A stretch of DNA of 64,000 nt from Cellulomonas composti (lineage in GTDB: Bacteria; Actinomycetota; Actinomycetes; Actinomycetales; Cellulomonadaceae), in the NCBI RefSeq assembly GCF_007990245.1, contig NZ_BJWG01000004.1, positions 62,001-126,000 of the forward strand. The letters run 5' to 3'. The position numbers and the translations under genes are program-made. Each line of letters begins with the position of its first letter. The stretch's first letter is position 1. The notes under the pieces are model-generated. The model was not told where the DNA came from and ran no database searches. It saw only the letters and a list, made by a program, of their open reading frames with translations. Below, piece by piece: positions 57,057 through 64,000 of this stretch.

Positions 57057-57940
57057 CGGAAGACGATCGTGCGGTGCCCGTCGAGCAGCACGCGGTGCTC
57101 GGCGTGCCACCGCACGGCCCGCGCGAGCGCGCGCCGCTCGACGTCCTGCCCGAGCGCCACGAGGTCCTCGACGCCGCGGGAGTGGTCCACCCGCTCGACG
57201 TCCTGCTCGATGATCGGCCCCTCGTCGAGGTCGCCGGTCACGTAGTGCGCGGTCGCGCCGATGAGCTTGACGCCGCGGTCGTGCGCCTGCGCGTAGGGGC
57301 GGGCGCCCTTGAACGAGGGCAGGAACGAGTGGTGGATGTTGATGACCCGGCCGCTGAGCTCCCGGCACAGGTCGTCGGACAGGATCTGCATGTACCGCGC
57401 GAGCACGACGAGCTCGACGTCCAGCTCCTCGACGAGCTGCAGGAGCCGGGCCTCCGCCGCGGCCTTCGTCGCGGCCGTGACCGGTACGTGGTGGAACGGG
57501 ATGCCGTAGAACTGCGCGAGCGGCTCGAGCACGGTGTGGTTCGAGACGACAGCGACGATGTCGATCGGCAGGTTCTCGGAGCGCTGCCGGAACGCGAGGT
57601 CGTTGAGGCAGTGCGCGGCCGTCGAGCCCAGCACGAGCGTGCGCACGGGCCGGCCGGCGACGTCGAGCGTCCACTGCAGGCCGAAGCGCGGCGCGAGCGC
57701 GTCGAGCGCGGTCGTCAGCTCGTCGCGGGCCACCGACGCGGTGAACTGGACCCGCATGAAGAACAGCCCCGAGAGCTCGTCGCCGAACTGCTGCGACTCG
57801 GTGATGTTGCCCCGGTGCTCGGCGAGCAGCCCGGCGACGGCGTGCACGATGCCGGGGCGGTCCGGGCAGGACAGCGTCAGGACCCAGTGCGTGGGGTCGG
57901 GTGCCGTCGGGTGATTCGCGAGCGTCACAGTGTGGGACAC
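57053..57940 (-). CDS. purU: Formyltetrahydrofolate deformylase
   Basis: Hydrolyses 10-formyl-THF to THF and formate, balancing the one-carbon pool. It has 295 residues with an N-terminal ACT domain (HWVLTLSCPDRPGIVHAVAG, LAEHRGNITESQQF). The C-terminal formyltransferase-like domain has VVSNHTVLEPLAQFYGIPFH, ARYMQILSDDLCRELSGRVI, the catalytic Asn-His in INIHHSFLPSFKGARPYAQA, and Asp in GDLDEGPIIEQDV. The GTG at 57940 lies eight bases after TACTCT (57954-57949), suggesting a leaderless message. It is functionally related to purN, purH and glyA-folD in this window. Confidence 0.97.
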   Translation of the reverse strand: MSHTVTLANHPTAPDPTHWVLTLSCPDRPGIVHAVAGLLAEHRGNITESQQFGDELSGLFFMRVQFTASVARDELTTALDALAPRFGLQWTLDVAGRPVRTLVLGSTAAHCLNDLAFRQRSENLPIDIVAVVSNHTVLEPLAQFYGIPFHHVPVTAATKAAAEARLLQLVEELDVELVVLARYMQILSDDLCRELSGRVINIHHSFLPSFKGARPYAQAHDRGVKLIGATAHYVTGDLDEGPIIEQDVERVDHSRGVEDLVALGQDVERRALARAVRWHAEHRVLLDGHRTIVFR

Positions 57941-57948
57941 GAGGCCCG

Positions 57949-57958
57949 AGAGTAGTCC
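57949..57958. promoter_or_regulatory. Overlapping divergent -10 elements at purU
   Basis: Minus-strand TACTCT (57954-57949) for purU and plus-strand TAGTCC (57953-57958) for the acetyltransferase share the TA at 57953-57954. The layout repeats that at 42040-42049. Confidence 0.5.
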
Positions 57959-57989
57959 GACGCGCCGGACGGCTGACACGATGGGCCGC

Positions 57990-58487
57990 ATGACGGCCGA
58001 TCTCGACATCCACCCGGTCTCCCTCGACGAGGCGGGCGAGCTGCTCACCCTGCGCCGTGCGGCGTTCGTCACCGAGGCGCAGCAGTACGGCGACCCGAAC
58101 ATCCCGCCGCTCACGCAGACGCTCGCCGAGCTCGTCGAGGACCTGCAGCGTGAGGACGTCGTGACGCTCGGCGGCTGGTACGGGCACCGGCTGGTCGGGT
58201 CGATCCGCGTGCTGATCGAGGACCGCAAGGCCACGCTCGGCCGCTTCGCCGTGGCCCCTGACCTGCAGGGTCATGGATTCGGCACGAGCCTGCTGATGGC
58301 GATCCTGCCGTACCTGCCCGACGGCATCGAGGAGGTCTGGGTCTTCACCGGCCGCGACTCGGTGCAGAACATCGCGATGTACGCCAAGCACGGCTACCAG
58401 CACCAGCACGACCAGACGGCGGGCGACCTCACGTATGCGTTCCTGCGCAAGTCGCTCGTCGAGACGCCCGAGGCCGACGACGAGTAG
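57990..58487 (+). CDS. GNAT-family N-acetyltransferase
   Basis: A 165-residue acetyltransferase: IHPVSLDEAGELLTLRRAAF, LGGWYGHRLVGSIRVLIED, the acetyl-CoA loop LGRFAVAPDLQGHGFGTSLL and VQNIAMYAKHGYQHQHD. The compact GNAT fold is complete. The acceptor is unknown. ATG at 57990 is chosen; an in-frame ATG at 57981 exists. The following phosphotransferase gene overlaps its 3' end by 53 bases. Confidence 0.88.
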   Translation: MTADLDIHPVSLDEAGELLTLRRAAFVTEAQQYGDPNIPPLTQTLAELVEDLQREDVVTLGGWYGHRLVGSIRVLIEDRKATLGRFAVAPDLQGHGFGTSLLMAILPYLPDGIEEVWVFTGRDSVQNIAMYAKHGYQHQHDQTAGDLTYAFLRKSLVETPEADDE

Positions 58488-59247
58488 CGGCCGCGCTCTC
58501 GGCGTCGGCGCGCCGTCGGACCTCGCGGGCCCGCCCGACGAGGACGTCGAGGCGCCGCCGGCACTGGTGGCGCTCGCGGGCGGGGCCGACCTGACGCCGG
58601 TGTGGCGCAACGGCCTCGGTGGCGTCACGTTCCGGTGGGCCGACCGGCACGCCAAGTGGCAGCCCGCCGCGCCCGCAGGCTTCTTCGACGACGAGGCGCG
58701 TCGCCTGCGCTGGGCCGAGGGCCGGACCCCGGTCCCGCGCGTGGTGTCCACAGGGTCCGACGAGAACGGCGCGTGGCTGGTCACCGCGACCGTACCGGGC
58801 ACCAGCGCGGTCGACCCGCGCTGGGCCGCCGACCCGGACACCGCGGTGCGCGCGATCGGCGCAGGCCTGCGCGCGCTGCACGACGCGCTGCCGGTCGCCG
58901 GGTGCCCGTTCGACTGGGGCGTGCCGGCGCGCATCGCCCGCGCCGCGGCTCGCGGCGTCGTCGTGCCCGCGTCGCTCGTCGAGGCGCCCCCGGTCGACCG
59001 CCTCGTCGTGTGCCACGGCGACGCGTGCGCGCCGAACACGCTCGTCGGCGACGACGGACGCTGGACCGCGCACGTCGACCTGGGCGCGCTCGGCGTCGCC
59101 GACCGCTGGGCGGACCTGGCCATCGCGACCTGGAGCACCGTCTGGAACTACGGCCCCGGCCACGAGGACGCGCTCCTGGACGCCTACGGCATCGCCCCCG
59201 ACGACGTCCGCACCGCCTACTACCGCGCCCTGTGGGACGCGACCTGA
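58435..59247 (+). CDS. Aminoglycoside phosphotransferase-like kinase (APH family)
   Basis: Small-molecule kinase of the APH(3')-like fold with 270 residues. The body begins near ALVALAGGADLTPVWRNGLG. The invariant Lys is in DRHAKWQPA, the Brenner motif is CHGDACAPNTLVGDDG (~residue 196), and the Mg-binding DLG is in AHVDLGALGVADRWADLAIA. The motif pattern is close to aminoglycoside 3'-phosphotransferases, but many chromosomal relatives act on other substrates and resistance cannot be claimed. The only in-frame start is the ATG at 58435, inside the acetyltransferase gene, so translation is probably coupled. The first ~35 residues look unlike the family. Confidence 0.85.
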   Translation: MRSCASRSSRRPRPTTSSGRALGVGAPSDLAGPPDEDVEAPPALVALAGGADLTPVWRNGLGGVTFRWADRHAKWQPAAPAGFFDDEARRLRWAEGRTPVPRVVSTGSDENGAWLVTATVPGTSAVDPRWAADPDTAVRAIGAGLRALHDALPVAGCPFDWGVPARIARAAARGVVVPASLVEAPPVDRLVVCHGDACAPNTLVGDDGRWTAHVDLGALGVADRWADLAIATWSTVWNYGPGHEDALLDAYGIAPDDVRTAYYRALWDAT

Positions 59248-59337
59248 CGTACGTCGCAGCGCCCCGGCGGCCCGCAACGGGTGGACTTCATGCCGTGTGG
59301 CGACGTCAACCCCACCCGCTCCCCGCGCCGCCTCGAC

Positions 59338-59823
59338 TCACTCGCCGCGGTAGGCGGCCTCGATCGGGGCGATCTCGATCTTGTGCTGCGTGAGCATCAC
59401 CTGCGTGGCGCGGGCGGCGCCCTCGGGGTCGGCGTCGGGGGACAGCGTCAGCTCCATGAGGCGCTGGGGGACCACCTGCCAGGACAGGCCGAAGCGGTCC
59501 TTGAGCCAGCCGCACTGGCTCTCCTGGCCGCCGCCGGCGAGCAGCGCGTCCCAGTAGTGGTCGACCTCGGCCTGGTCCGCGCACTCGACGACGAACGAGA
59601 ACGCCTCGGTGAGCTGGAAGTACGGGCCCGCCGAGATCGCCTCCACGCGCTGACCGTCGAGCTCGTACTGCACGATGAAGGCCGCGCCCTTCGCCACGCC
59701 GGGCATGTCCGCCGGGGCGTGGATGACGTTGGTGATGCGTGAGTTCGGGAACACCGAGACGTAGAACTCGGCGGCCTCCAGCGCGTTGTCGGCGTACCAG
59801 AGGTGGGGGTGGACGATGCCCAT
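59338..59823 (-). CDS. VOC/PhnB-like glyoxalase-fold protein
   Basis: A 161-residue protein of the PhnB / '3-demethylubiquinone methyltransferase-like' VOC family: HPHLWYADNALEAAEFYVSV, FPNSRITNVIHAPADMPG, SAGPYFQLTEAFSFVVEC, DHYWDALLAGGGQESQCGWL and KDRFGLSWQVVPQRLMEL. The fold is two beta-alpha-beta-beta-beta repeats. The activity is unknown despite the usual name. It lies 32 bases downstream of the SRPBCC gene and probably shares the ArsR-controlled operon. Confidence 0.9.
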   Translation of the reverse strand: MGIVHPHLWYADNALEAAEFYVSVFPNSRITNVIHAPADMPGVAKGAAFIVQYELDGQRVEAISAGPYFQLTEAFSFVVECADQAEVDHYWDALLAGGGQESQCGWLKDRFGLSWQVVPQRLMELTLSPDADPEGAARATQVMLTQHKIEIAPIEAAYRGE

Positions 59824-59855
59824 GGTTCTGCTCCTGCCGTGTGGTGGTGGTCGGT

Positions 59856-60329
59856 TCAGCCGGCGACGAGGTCGTCGAGCCTGGCGTAGCCCTGCGTGAC
59901 GCCGTGCTCCATGCCGCTGTCGACCATGCCGTCACGGGCCTCGATCGACGGGTACACGGCGTGCGCCTCGAGGCGCGTGCGTCCGTCGCCGAGGTCGACG
60001 AAGCGCAGCGTCTCGATCGAGACGACGTCGGGGAAGCCCAGGAACTCGAAGGTCTGGATCGCGAGCTCGTCGGTCCGCACGGTGTGGAACGTGCCGCGGA
60101 AGCCGTACGACTGCCCGCCCGGCTCGGTCTGCTCGAAGGCCCAGCGCCCGCCGGACACGAAGTCCCAGTCGGTGATGTCCGTGGTCAGGCCGTCGGGACC
60201 CATCCACCTGGCGACCAGTGCGGGGTCGGCGTGGGCCGTGAAGACGCGGGACACCGGGGCGTCGAACTCGCGGGTGATGTCGATGAACGGCACGCCGTCG
60301 GGCGCCTCGATGTGCACGGGGTTGGTCAT
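59856..60329 (-). CDS. SRPBCC/AHSA1-domain protein
   Basis: A 157-residue protein of the START-like SRPBCC fold, AHSA1 branch: FIDITREFDAPVSRVFTAHA, DPALVARWMGPDGLTTDITD, WDFVSGGRWAFEQTEPGGQS and GMEHGVTQGYARLDDLV. Such proteins bind hydrophobic ligands and often pair with ArsR regulators. The ATG overlaps the ArsR stop (ATGA) and has AAGGA upstream. The ligand is unknown. Confidence 0.92.
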   Translation of the reverse strand: MTNPVHIEAPDGVPFIDITREFDAPVSRVFTAHADPALVARWMGPDGLTTDITDWDFVSGGRWAFEQTEPGGQSYGFRGTFHTVRTDELAIQTFEFLGFPDVVSIETLRFVDLGDGRTRLEAHAVYPSIEARDGMVDSGMEHGVTQGYARLDDLVAG

Positions 60330-60667
60330 GGTCGGTCCTTCTCGTCGGGGTCGAGCAGAGCGTCCAGCGAGCGGAAGCGCCGCTCGTGGATCAGCCGGTA
60401 GCGGTCGATCCACGCGGTGAGGCGTTCGAGCGCCTCGGGAGCCAGGTGCACGGGCCGGCGCTGGGCGTCGCGCGTGCGGGTGACGAGTCCCGCCTCCTCG
60501 AGCACGTGGATGTGCCGGGAGACCGCCTGCACGGAGATGGGGTGCGGCGCGGCGAGCTCGTTGACGGTCGCGGGGCCACGGGACAGGCGCGCGACGATCG
60601 CGCGTCGCACCGGATCGGCCAGGGCCACGAAGGCCCGGTCGAGCCGGTCGTCCTCGTCGGGCTCCAC
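60326..60667 (-). CDS. ArsR-family transcriptional repressor
   Basis: A 113-residue winged-helix regulator: LDRAFVALADPVRRAIVARL, SRGPATVNELAAPHPISVQA, VSRHIHVLEEAGLVTRTRDA, QRRPVHLAPEALERLTAWID. No metal-binding Cys motif (ELCVCDL) is present, so it is of the non-metal ArsR type commonly linked to SRPBCC genes. It starts with GTG at 60667 with GAGGTG just upstream. A perfect inverted repeat at 60679-60702 is its likely operator. Confidence 0.93.
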   Translation of the reverse strand: MEPDEDDRLDRAFVALADPVRRAIVARLSRGPATVNELAAPHPISVQAVSRHIHVLEEAGLVTRTRDAQRRPVHLAPEALERLTAWIDRYRLIHERRFRSLDALLDPDEKDRP

Positions 60668-60678
60668 GACACCTCGAT

Positions 60679-60702
60679 GTATTCAACTGACTGGTTGAAT
60701 AC
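60679..60702 (-). promoter_or_regulatory. Perfect inverted repeat GTATTCAAC-N6-GTTGAATAC
   Basis: Nine-base arms match perfectly around TGACTG. The site ends 11 bases before the ArsR start codon, over the promoter. The TTCAAC/GTTGAA core is typical of ArsR-family operators, so autoregulation of arsR-SRPBCC-VOC is likely. Confidence 0.8.
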
Positions 60703-60747
60703 GAACGTACGCCGGTTTCCGCCGCCACGCAAGGGGAGGGGTGGAGG

Positions 60748-61668
60748 TCACGACCCCGAGACGCCGACGCCGACGACGGCGGGGGCGGGGACGGGAGCCG
60801 CGGGCCGGCGGCGGGCGGCGAGGGCCGGGTGGCCGAGCGCGACGCCGACGAGCACGACGAGCACGCCGCCGGCCTGCAACGGCGTGAGCCGCTCGCCTCC
60901 GACGAGCAGGCCGAGCGCGAGGCCCGTCACCGGGTTGAGGAGCCCGACGAGTCCGACGGTCCCGGCCGGCAGGTGGCGCAGCCCGCCGAACCACGCGAGG
61001 TAGGCGACCGCGGTCGCGACGAGCGAGAGGAACGCCAGTCCTGCCCAGGCGGGCCCGTCCAGCGACGGCGGGCCGCCCTCCACCGCGACGGCCGCGACGA
61101 GCAGGACGAGCCCGCCCGCGACGAGCTGCCACGCGGTCGACGAGACGACGTCGACCGCCGGGTCGCGCCAGCGCTGCGCGAGCACGTAGCCGACGCTCGA
61201 CATGAGCATCGCCGCGACCGAGGCGAGCAGCCCGCGCGCGTCGAGCGCGCCCGTACCCGTGAGCACCATCGCGGCGACGCCGACGAGGCCCAGCACGCCG
61301 CCGGCCACGGCGGGCGCCGCGGGTCGCTGGGCGAGCAGCGCCCAGGCGAACAGCATCATGACCAGCGGGGACGTCGCCATGACGGTCGCCGCGACGCTCG
61401 TCGGGAGCAGCTGTGCCGCGACGTAGACGAGGACGAAGAACGCGCCCATGTTGAGCATGCCCAGCACGCCCGCGCGCCACCACCACGAGCCGCGGGGCAG
61501 CCTGCGCGCGACGAGCAGGAGCAGCAGCCCGGCCGGCAGCGCGCGCAGCGCGGAACCCCACAGCGGCGCGTCGGCGGGCAGCAGGTGGCGCGTCACGAAG
61601 TAGCTCGCGCCCCAGGTGATCGGGGCGACGGCGGTGACCGCCATCCAGCGCAGAGACTTGTCTTCCAT
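60748..61668 (-). CDS. EamA/RhaT-family (DMT) transporter
   Basis: A 306-residue drug/metabolite exporter with ten helices in two EamA repeats: LRWMAVTAVAPITWGASYFV, RALPAGLLLLLVARRLPRG, TSVAATVMATSPLVMMLFAW in the first; SSTAWQLVAGGLVLLVAAVA, GLRHLPAGTVGLVGLLNPVT in the second. It probably exports a metabolite or amino acid; the substrate is unknown. The ATG at 61668 lies seven bases after TATTAT, a leaderless layout. An ATG at 61677 with GGAAGG upstream is an equal alternative. Control by the divergent MarR is likely. Confidence 0.9.
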   Translation of the reverse strand: MEDKSLRWMAVTAVAPITWGASYFVTRHLLPADAPLWGSALRALPAGLLLLLVARRLPRGSWWWRAGVLGMLNMGAFFVLVYVAAQLLPTSVAATVMATSPLVMMLFAWALLAQRPAAPAVAGGVLGLVGVAAMVLTGTGALDARGLLASVAAMLMSSVGYVLAQRWRDPAVDVVSSTAWQLVAGGLVLLVAAVAVEGGPPSLDGPAWAGLAFLSLVATAVAYLAWFGGLRHLPAGTVGLVGLLNPVTGLALGLLVGGERLTPLQAGGVLVVLVGVALGHPALAARRRPAAPVPAPAVVGVGVSGS

Positions 61669-61701
61669 GGAAGGCATAATACCTTCCGAGCAAGATACTA
61701 T
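61669..61701. promoter_or_regulatory. MarR operator over divergent EamA/MarR promoters
   Basis: GGAAGGCATAATACCTTCC (61669-61687) is a near-perfect palindrome. It contains the minus-strand -10 TATTAT of the transporter gene. It lies eight bases upstream of the marR -10 TACTAT (61696-61701). A MarR dimer here would shut both genes. Confidence 0.75.
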
Positions 61702-61707
61702 TCCCGC

Positions 61708-62253
61708 ATGCCCGCGACGACCCCGCCCGACGACCCCGGAGCGACCCGCGCACCGGACCGGCTCGACCTGATCCAGGCCGCCTGGCGGCGCGAGCGCCCC
61801 GACCTCGACCCGCGCCCGCAGGGCGTGATCGGCCGGCTGCACCGCGTCGCGGGCCACCTGACCGACGAGCTCGTCGAGGTCTACCGGCAGCACGGGCTGA
61901 GCGAGGGGGACTTCGACGTGCTCGCGACGCTGCGCCGCGGCGGCGCGCCGTTCGAGCGGACCGCGGGCGACCTGGCGGCGTCGACGCTCGTCACCAGCGG
62001 CGGCATGACCAAGCGCCTGGACCGCCTCGAGCGTGCGGGTCTCGTGCGGCGTCGGGTGTCCGACGACGACGCGCGCGGGCGTCTCGTCGCGCTCACCGCG
62101 CGGGGGCGGCAGGTCATCGACGCGGCCTTCGCCGACCACCTCGCGAACGAGCACCGCCTGCTCGCCGAGCTCGAACCCGCCGACGTCGACGCCCTCGAGG
62201 GCATCCTGCGGCGCTGGCTCGCGCGCCTCGAGGAGCCGCCGACGAACGCCTGA
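61708..62253 (+). CDS. MarR-family transcriptional regulator
   Basis: A 181-residue regulator with the MarR winged helix: LHRVAGHLTDELVEVYRQHG, LSEGDFDVLATLRRGGAPFE, LAASTLVTSGGMTKRLDRLE (recognition helix) and RAGLVRRRVSDDDARGRLVA (wing). The N-terminal 45 residues are an extension before the core. The ATG lies six bases after TACTAT, so translation is probably leaderless. It is divergent from the transporter gene that it most likely represses. The effector is unknown. Confidence 0.94.
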   Translation: MPATTPPDDPGATRAPDRLDLIQAAWRRERPDLDPRPQGVIGRLHRVAGHLTDELVEVYRQHGLSEGDFDVLATLRRGGAPFERTAGDLAASTLVTSGGMTKRLDRLERAGLVRRRVSDDDARGRLVALTARGRQVIDAAFADHLANEHRLLAELEPADVDALEGILRRWLARLEEPPTNA

Positions 62254-62327
62254 CGGATCGCCGGCTCGCGGGCGGGCACGCGGAATCGGGTGGCACCGCA
62301 CCCTCGTCGGGTTGCTAGTCTGTGCGG

Positions 62328-62402
62328 GTCGCGACTGGCGCAGCGGGTGGGTCACCACCGGGGAGCGACGCAGCAGCAAGACCACGGGTCGAACGCCTGG
62401 GC
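62328..62402 (+). ncRNA. ZTP (pfl) riboswitch aptamer before glyA-folD
   Basis: The P1 stem is GTCGC (62328-62332) with GCGAC (62365-62369). Between them are GACTGGCG (62333-62340), GGGTGGG and CACCACCGGGGAGC; the 3' element ACGCCTGGGC is at 62393-62402. All conserved blocks match the copy before purH. The -10 TAGTCT (62316-62321) places the RNA start near 62328. Confidence 0.93.
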
Positions 62403-62466
62403 CCCCGGTCACCTCACACACCGGTCCGTACCGAGTGCGCTGGGTGCCGGCCCACGCACGCTGACT

Positions 62467-62476
62467 GCCAGGGAGT
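62467..62476 (+). promoter_or_regulatory. glyA ribosome-binding site able to pair with the aptamer
   Basis: The Shine-Dalgarno GGGAG (62471-62475) is preceded by GCCA. CCAGG (62468-62472) is complementary to CCTGG (62396-62400) in the 3' conserved part of the aptamer. Ligand-stabilised aptamer and RBS pairing would therefore exclude each other. Confidence 0.5.
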
Positions 62477-62480
62477 CCCC

Positions 62481-63767
62481 ATGAGCGCCGAGAACGTCCT
62501 CGACCAGAACATCGCCGACCTCGACCCGGAGATCGCCGCCGTCCTCGACGGCGAGCTCGCCCGCCAGCAGGGCACGCTCGAGATGATCGCGAGCGAGAAC
62601 TTCGTCCCCCTCGCGGTCCTGCAGGCGCAGGGCTCCGTCCTCACCAACAAGTACGCCGAGGGCTACCCGGGCCGGCGCTACTACGGCGGCTGCGAGCAGG
62701 TCGACATCGCCGAGAACATCGCGATCGAGCGCGCCAAGGCGCTGTTCGGCGCGCAGTTCGCCAACGTCCAGCCCCACTCCGGTGCCACGGCCAACGCCGC
62801 GGTCCTGCACGCCATCGCGCGCCCCGGCGACACGATCCTCGGCCTCGCGCTCGACCAGGGCGGCCACCTCACGCACGGCATGAAGATCAACTTCTCGGGC
62901 CGCCTCTACAACGTCGTCGCCTACGGCGTGGACCCCGAGACGTCGGTCGTCGACATGGCCGAGGTCCGCCGCCTCGCGATCGAGCACCAGCCCAAGGTGA
63001 TCATCGCCGGCTGGTCCGCCTACCCCCGCACGCTCGACTTCGCCGCGTTCCGCGAGATCGCCGACGAGGTCGGCGCGTACCTGTGGGTCGACATGGCGCA
63101 CTTCGCGGGCCTCGTCGCGGCCGGCGTGCACCCCTCGCCGGTGCCGCACGCGCACGTCGTCTCGTCGACCGTGCACAAGACGATCGGCGGCCCGCGCTCG
63201 GGCTTCATCCTGACCAACGACGCGGACATCGCGAAGAAGATCAACTCTGCGGTGTTCCCGGGCCAGCAGGGCGGCCCGCTCATGCACGTGATCGCCGCCA
63301 AGGCCGTCGCGTTCAAGATCGCCGCGACCCCCGAGTTCCGTGACCGCCAGGAGCGCACCGTGCGGGGCGCCGCGATCCTCGCCGAGCGGCTCACCGCTCC
63401 CGACGTCGCCGCCGCGGGCATCTCCGTGCGGTCCGGCGGCACGGACGTGCACCTCGTGCTCGTCGACCTGCGCAACGCCGCGATCGACGGCAAGCAGGCC
63501 GAGGACCTCCTGCACGAGTGCGGCATCACCGTGAACCGCAACGCCGTCCCGAACGACCCGCGGCCGCCGATGGTCACCTCCGGCCTGCGCATCGGCACGC
63601 CGGCGCTGGCGACGCGTGGCTTCGGCGATGCGGAGTTCATCGAGGTCGCCGAGATCATCGCGACCGCGCTCGTCGGCGGCGAGGCCACGGACGTCGCGGC
63701 ACTGAAGGCGCGCGTCGCGAAGCTGACCGAGGCGTTCCCGCTGTACCCGACGCTGCGCCAGTACTGA
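62481..63767 (+). CDS. glyA: Serine hydroxymethyltransferase
   Basis: PLP enzyme that converts serine and THF to glycine and 5,10-methylene-THF. The 428 residues contain [58 protein letters not shown] and the PLP Lys233 in [19 protein letters not shown]. The N-terminus is complete ([10 protein letters not shown]). The ATG at 62481 follows GGGAG by five bases. It heads a unit with folD and is preceded by a ZTP riboswitch, so one-carbon supply is raised when 10-formyl-THF runs short. Confidence 0.98.
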   Translation: MSAENVLDQNIADLDPEIAAVLDGELARQQGTLEMIASENFVPLAVLQAQGSVLTNKYAEGYPGRRYYGGCEQVDIAENIAIERAKALFGAQFANVQPHSGATANAAVLHAIARPGDTILGLALDQGGHLTHGMKINFSGRLYNVVAYGVDPETSVVDMAEVRRLAIEHQPKVIIAGWSAYPRTLDFAAFREIADEVGAYLWVDMAHFAGLVAAGVHPSPVPHAHVVSSTVHKTIGGPRSGFILTNDADIAKKINSAVFPGQQGGPLMHVIAAKAVAFKIAATPEFRDRQERTVRGAAILAERLTAPDVAAAGISVRSGGTDVHLVLVDLRNAAIDGKQAEDLLHECGITVNRNAVPNDPRPPMVTSGLRIGTPALATRGFGDAEFIEVAEIIATALVGGEATDVAALKARVAKLTEAFPLYPTLRQY

Positions 63768-63777
63768 GAGGCGAGCC

Positions 63778-64000
63778 ATGACGGCACAGATTCTCGACGG
63801 CACGGCCACCGCGGCCGCGATCAAGTCCGAGCTGACCGTCCGCGTCGCGACGCTCGCCGCGCGCGGCGTCACGCCCGGCCTCGGCACGCTGCTCGTCGGC
63901 GACGACCCGGGTAGCAGGTGGTACGTCGCGGGCAAGCACCGCGACTGCGCCGAGGTCGGCATCGCCTCCATCCAGGAGGAGCTGCCCGCCGACGCCACGC
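63778..64000 (+). CDS. folD: Methylenetetrahydrofolate dehydrogenase/cyclohydrolase (3' end outside window)
   Basis: The first 74 codons of FolD, which turns 5,10-methylene-THF into 10-formyl-THF. The N-terminus reads [20 protein letters not shown], then [24 protein letters not shown] with the catalytic Tyr/Lys (YxxxK) and the following Cys. It starts ten bases after the glyA stop with a GAGAGG-type ribosome-binding site, so it is cotranscribed and shares the riboswitch. It supplies the cofactor used by PurN and PurH. Confidence 0.95.
   Translation, partial: MTAQILDGTATAAAIKSELTVRVATLAARGVTPGLGTLLVGDDPGSRWYVAGKHRDCAEVGIASIQEELPADAT

Noticed and set aside
58435..59247. Calling the kinase an aminoglycoside resistance gene
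   Set aside because: The catalytic motifs fit the APH fold, but chromosomal members of this fold phosphorylate many substrates and no resistance-specific feature can be read.

Overview
The window is chromosomal DNA of a very high-GC actinobacterium, most likely Cellulomonas or a close relative in the Micrococcales. The evidence is strong GC3 bias, frequent GTG starts, four-base ATGA/GTGA overlaps, promoters with a TANNNT -10 box placed 5-9 bases before the start codon, the gene order sucC-sucD-perM-purN-purH, and a secreted multidomain amylopullulanase. No tRNA, rRNA, CRISPR array, insertion sequence or phage gene was recognised. No gene-free gap exceeds 300 bases.

Layout. 1-2925: iron-siderophore ABC importer (binding lipoprotein, two permeases, the second cut by the window edge) behind an IdeR/DtxR-type iron box. 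3028-6360: semialdehyde dehydrogenase converging on a Kef-type antiporter. 6481-12405: xfp, pta and ackA, which together take sugar phosphates through acetyl phosphate to acetate and ATP. 12662-18003: SURF1-like protein, a small unknown, ArfB and a heterodimeric ABC exporter whose two ATPase halves are degenerate in complementary ways. 18187-20935: guaA, a DUF3817 protein and a membrane protein. 21003-25535: LiaF/PspC-like envelope-stress module with a PspC-histidine kinase and LuxR-type regulator. 25589-31066: small membrane proteins, the PcrA/UvrD helicase and an OafA-type acyltransferase. 31096-31841: a two-gene HTH/Clp-N module with two matching operators over its own -35 and -10.

32010-47913 is a central-metabolism stretch: sucCD, perM, purN, purH, icd and mdh. 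It is interrupted by a TetR/epimerase pair with three copies of GAGCANTGCTC, a ferredoxin-reductase-like flavoprotein, an aquaporin and a tandem pair of GNAT acetyltransferases. 48078-53852 encodes a 1924-residue secreted alpha-amylase/pullulanase with a MalR-like operator. At 55130/55131 two ABC-transporter genes, both missing their 5' ends, meet head to head, which marks a rearrangement or an assembly join. 57053-61668 and 61708-62253: purU, small enzymes, an ArsR/SRPBCC pair and an EamA/MarR pair with a shared operator. 62328-64000: a glyA-folD unit.

Two ZTP (pfl-type) riboswitches stand before purH and glyA-folD. With purN, purU and guaA they link the window's genes into purine and one-carbon metabolism. 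In both leaders the conserved CCUGGG of the aptamer can pair with the Shine-Dalgarno region, which suggests translational control by ZTP. All assignments come from reading the sequence; no database search was run.
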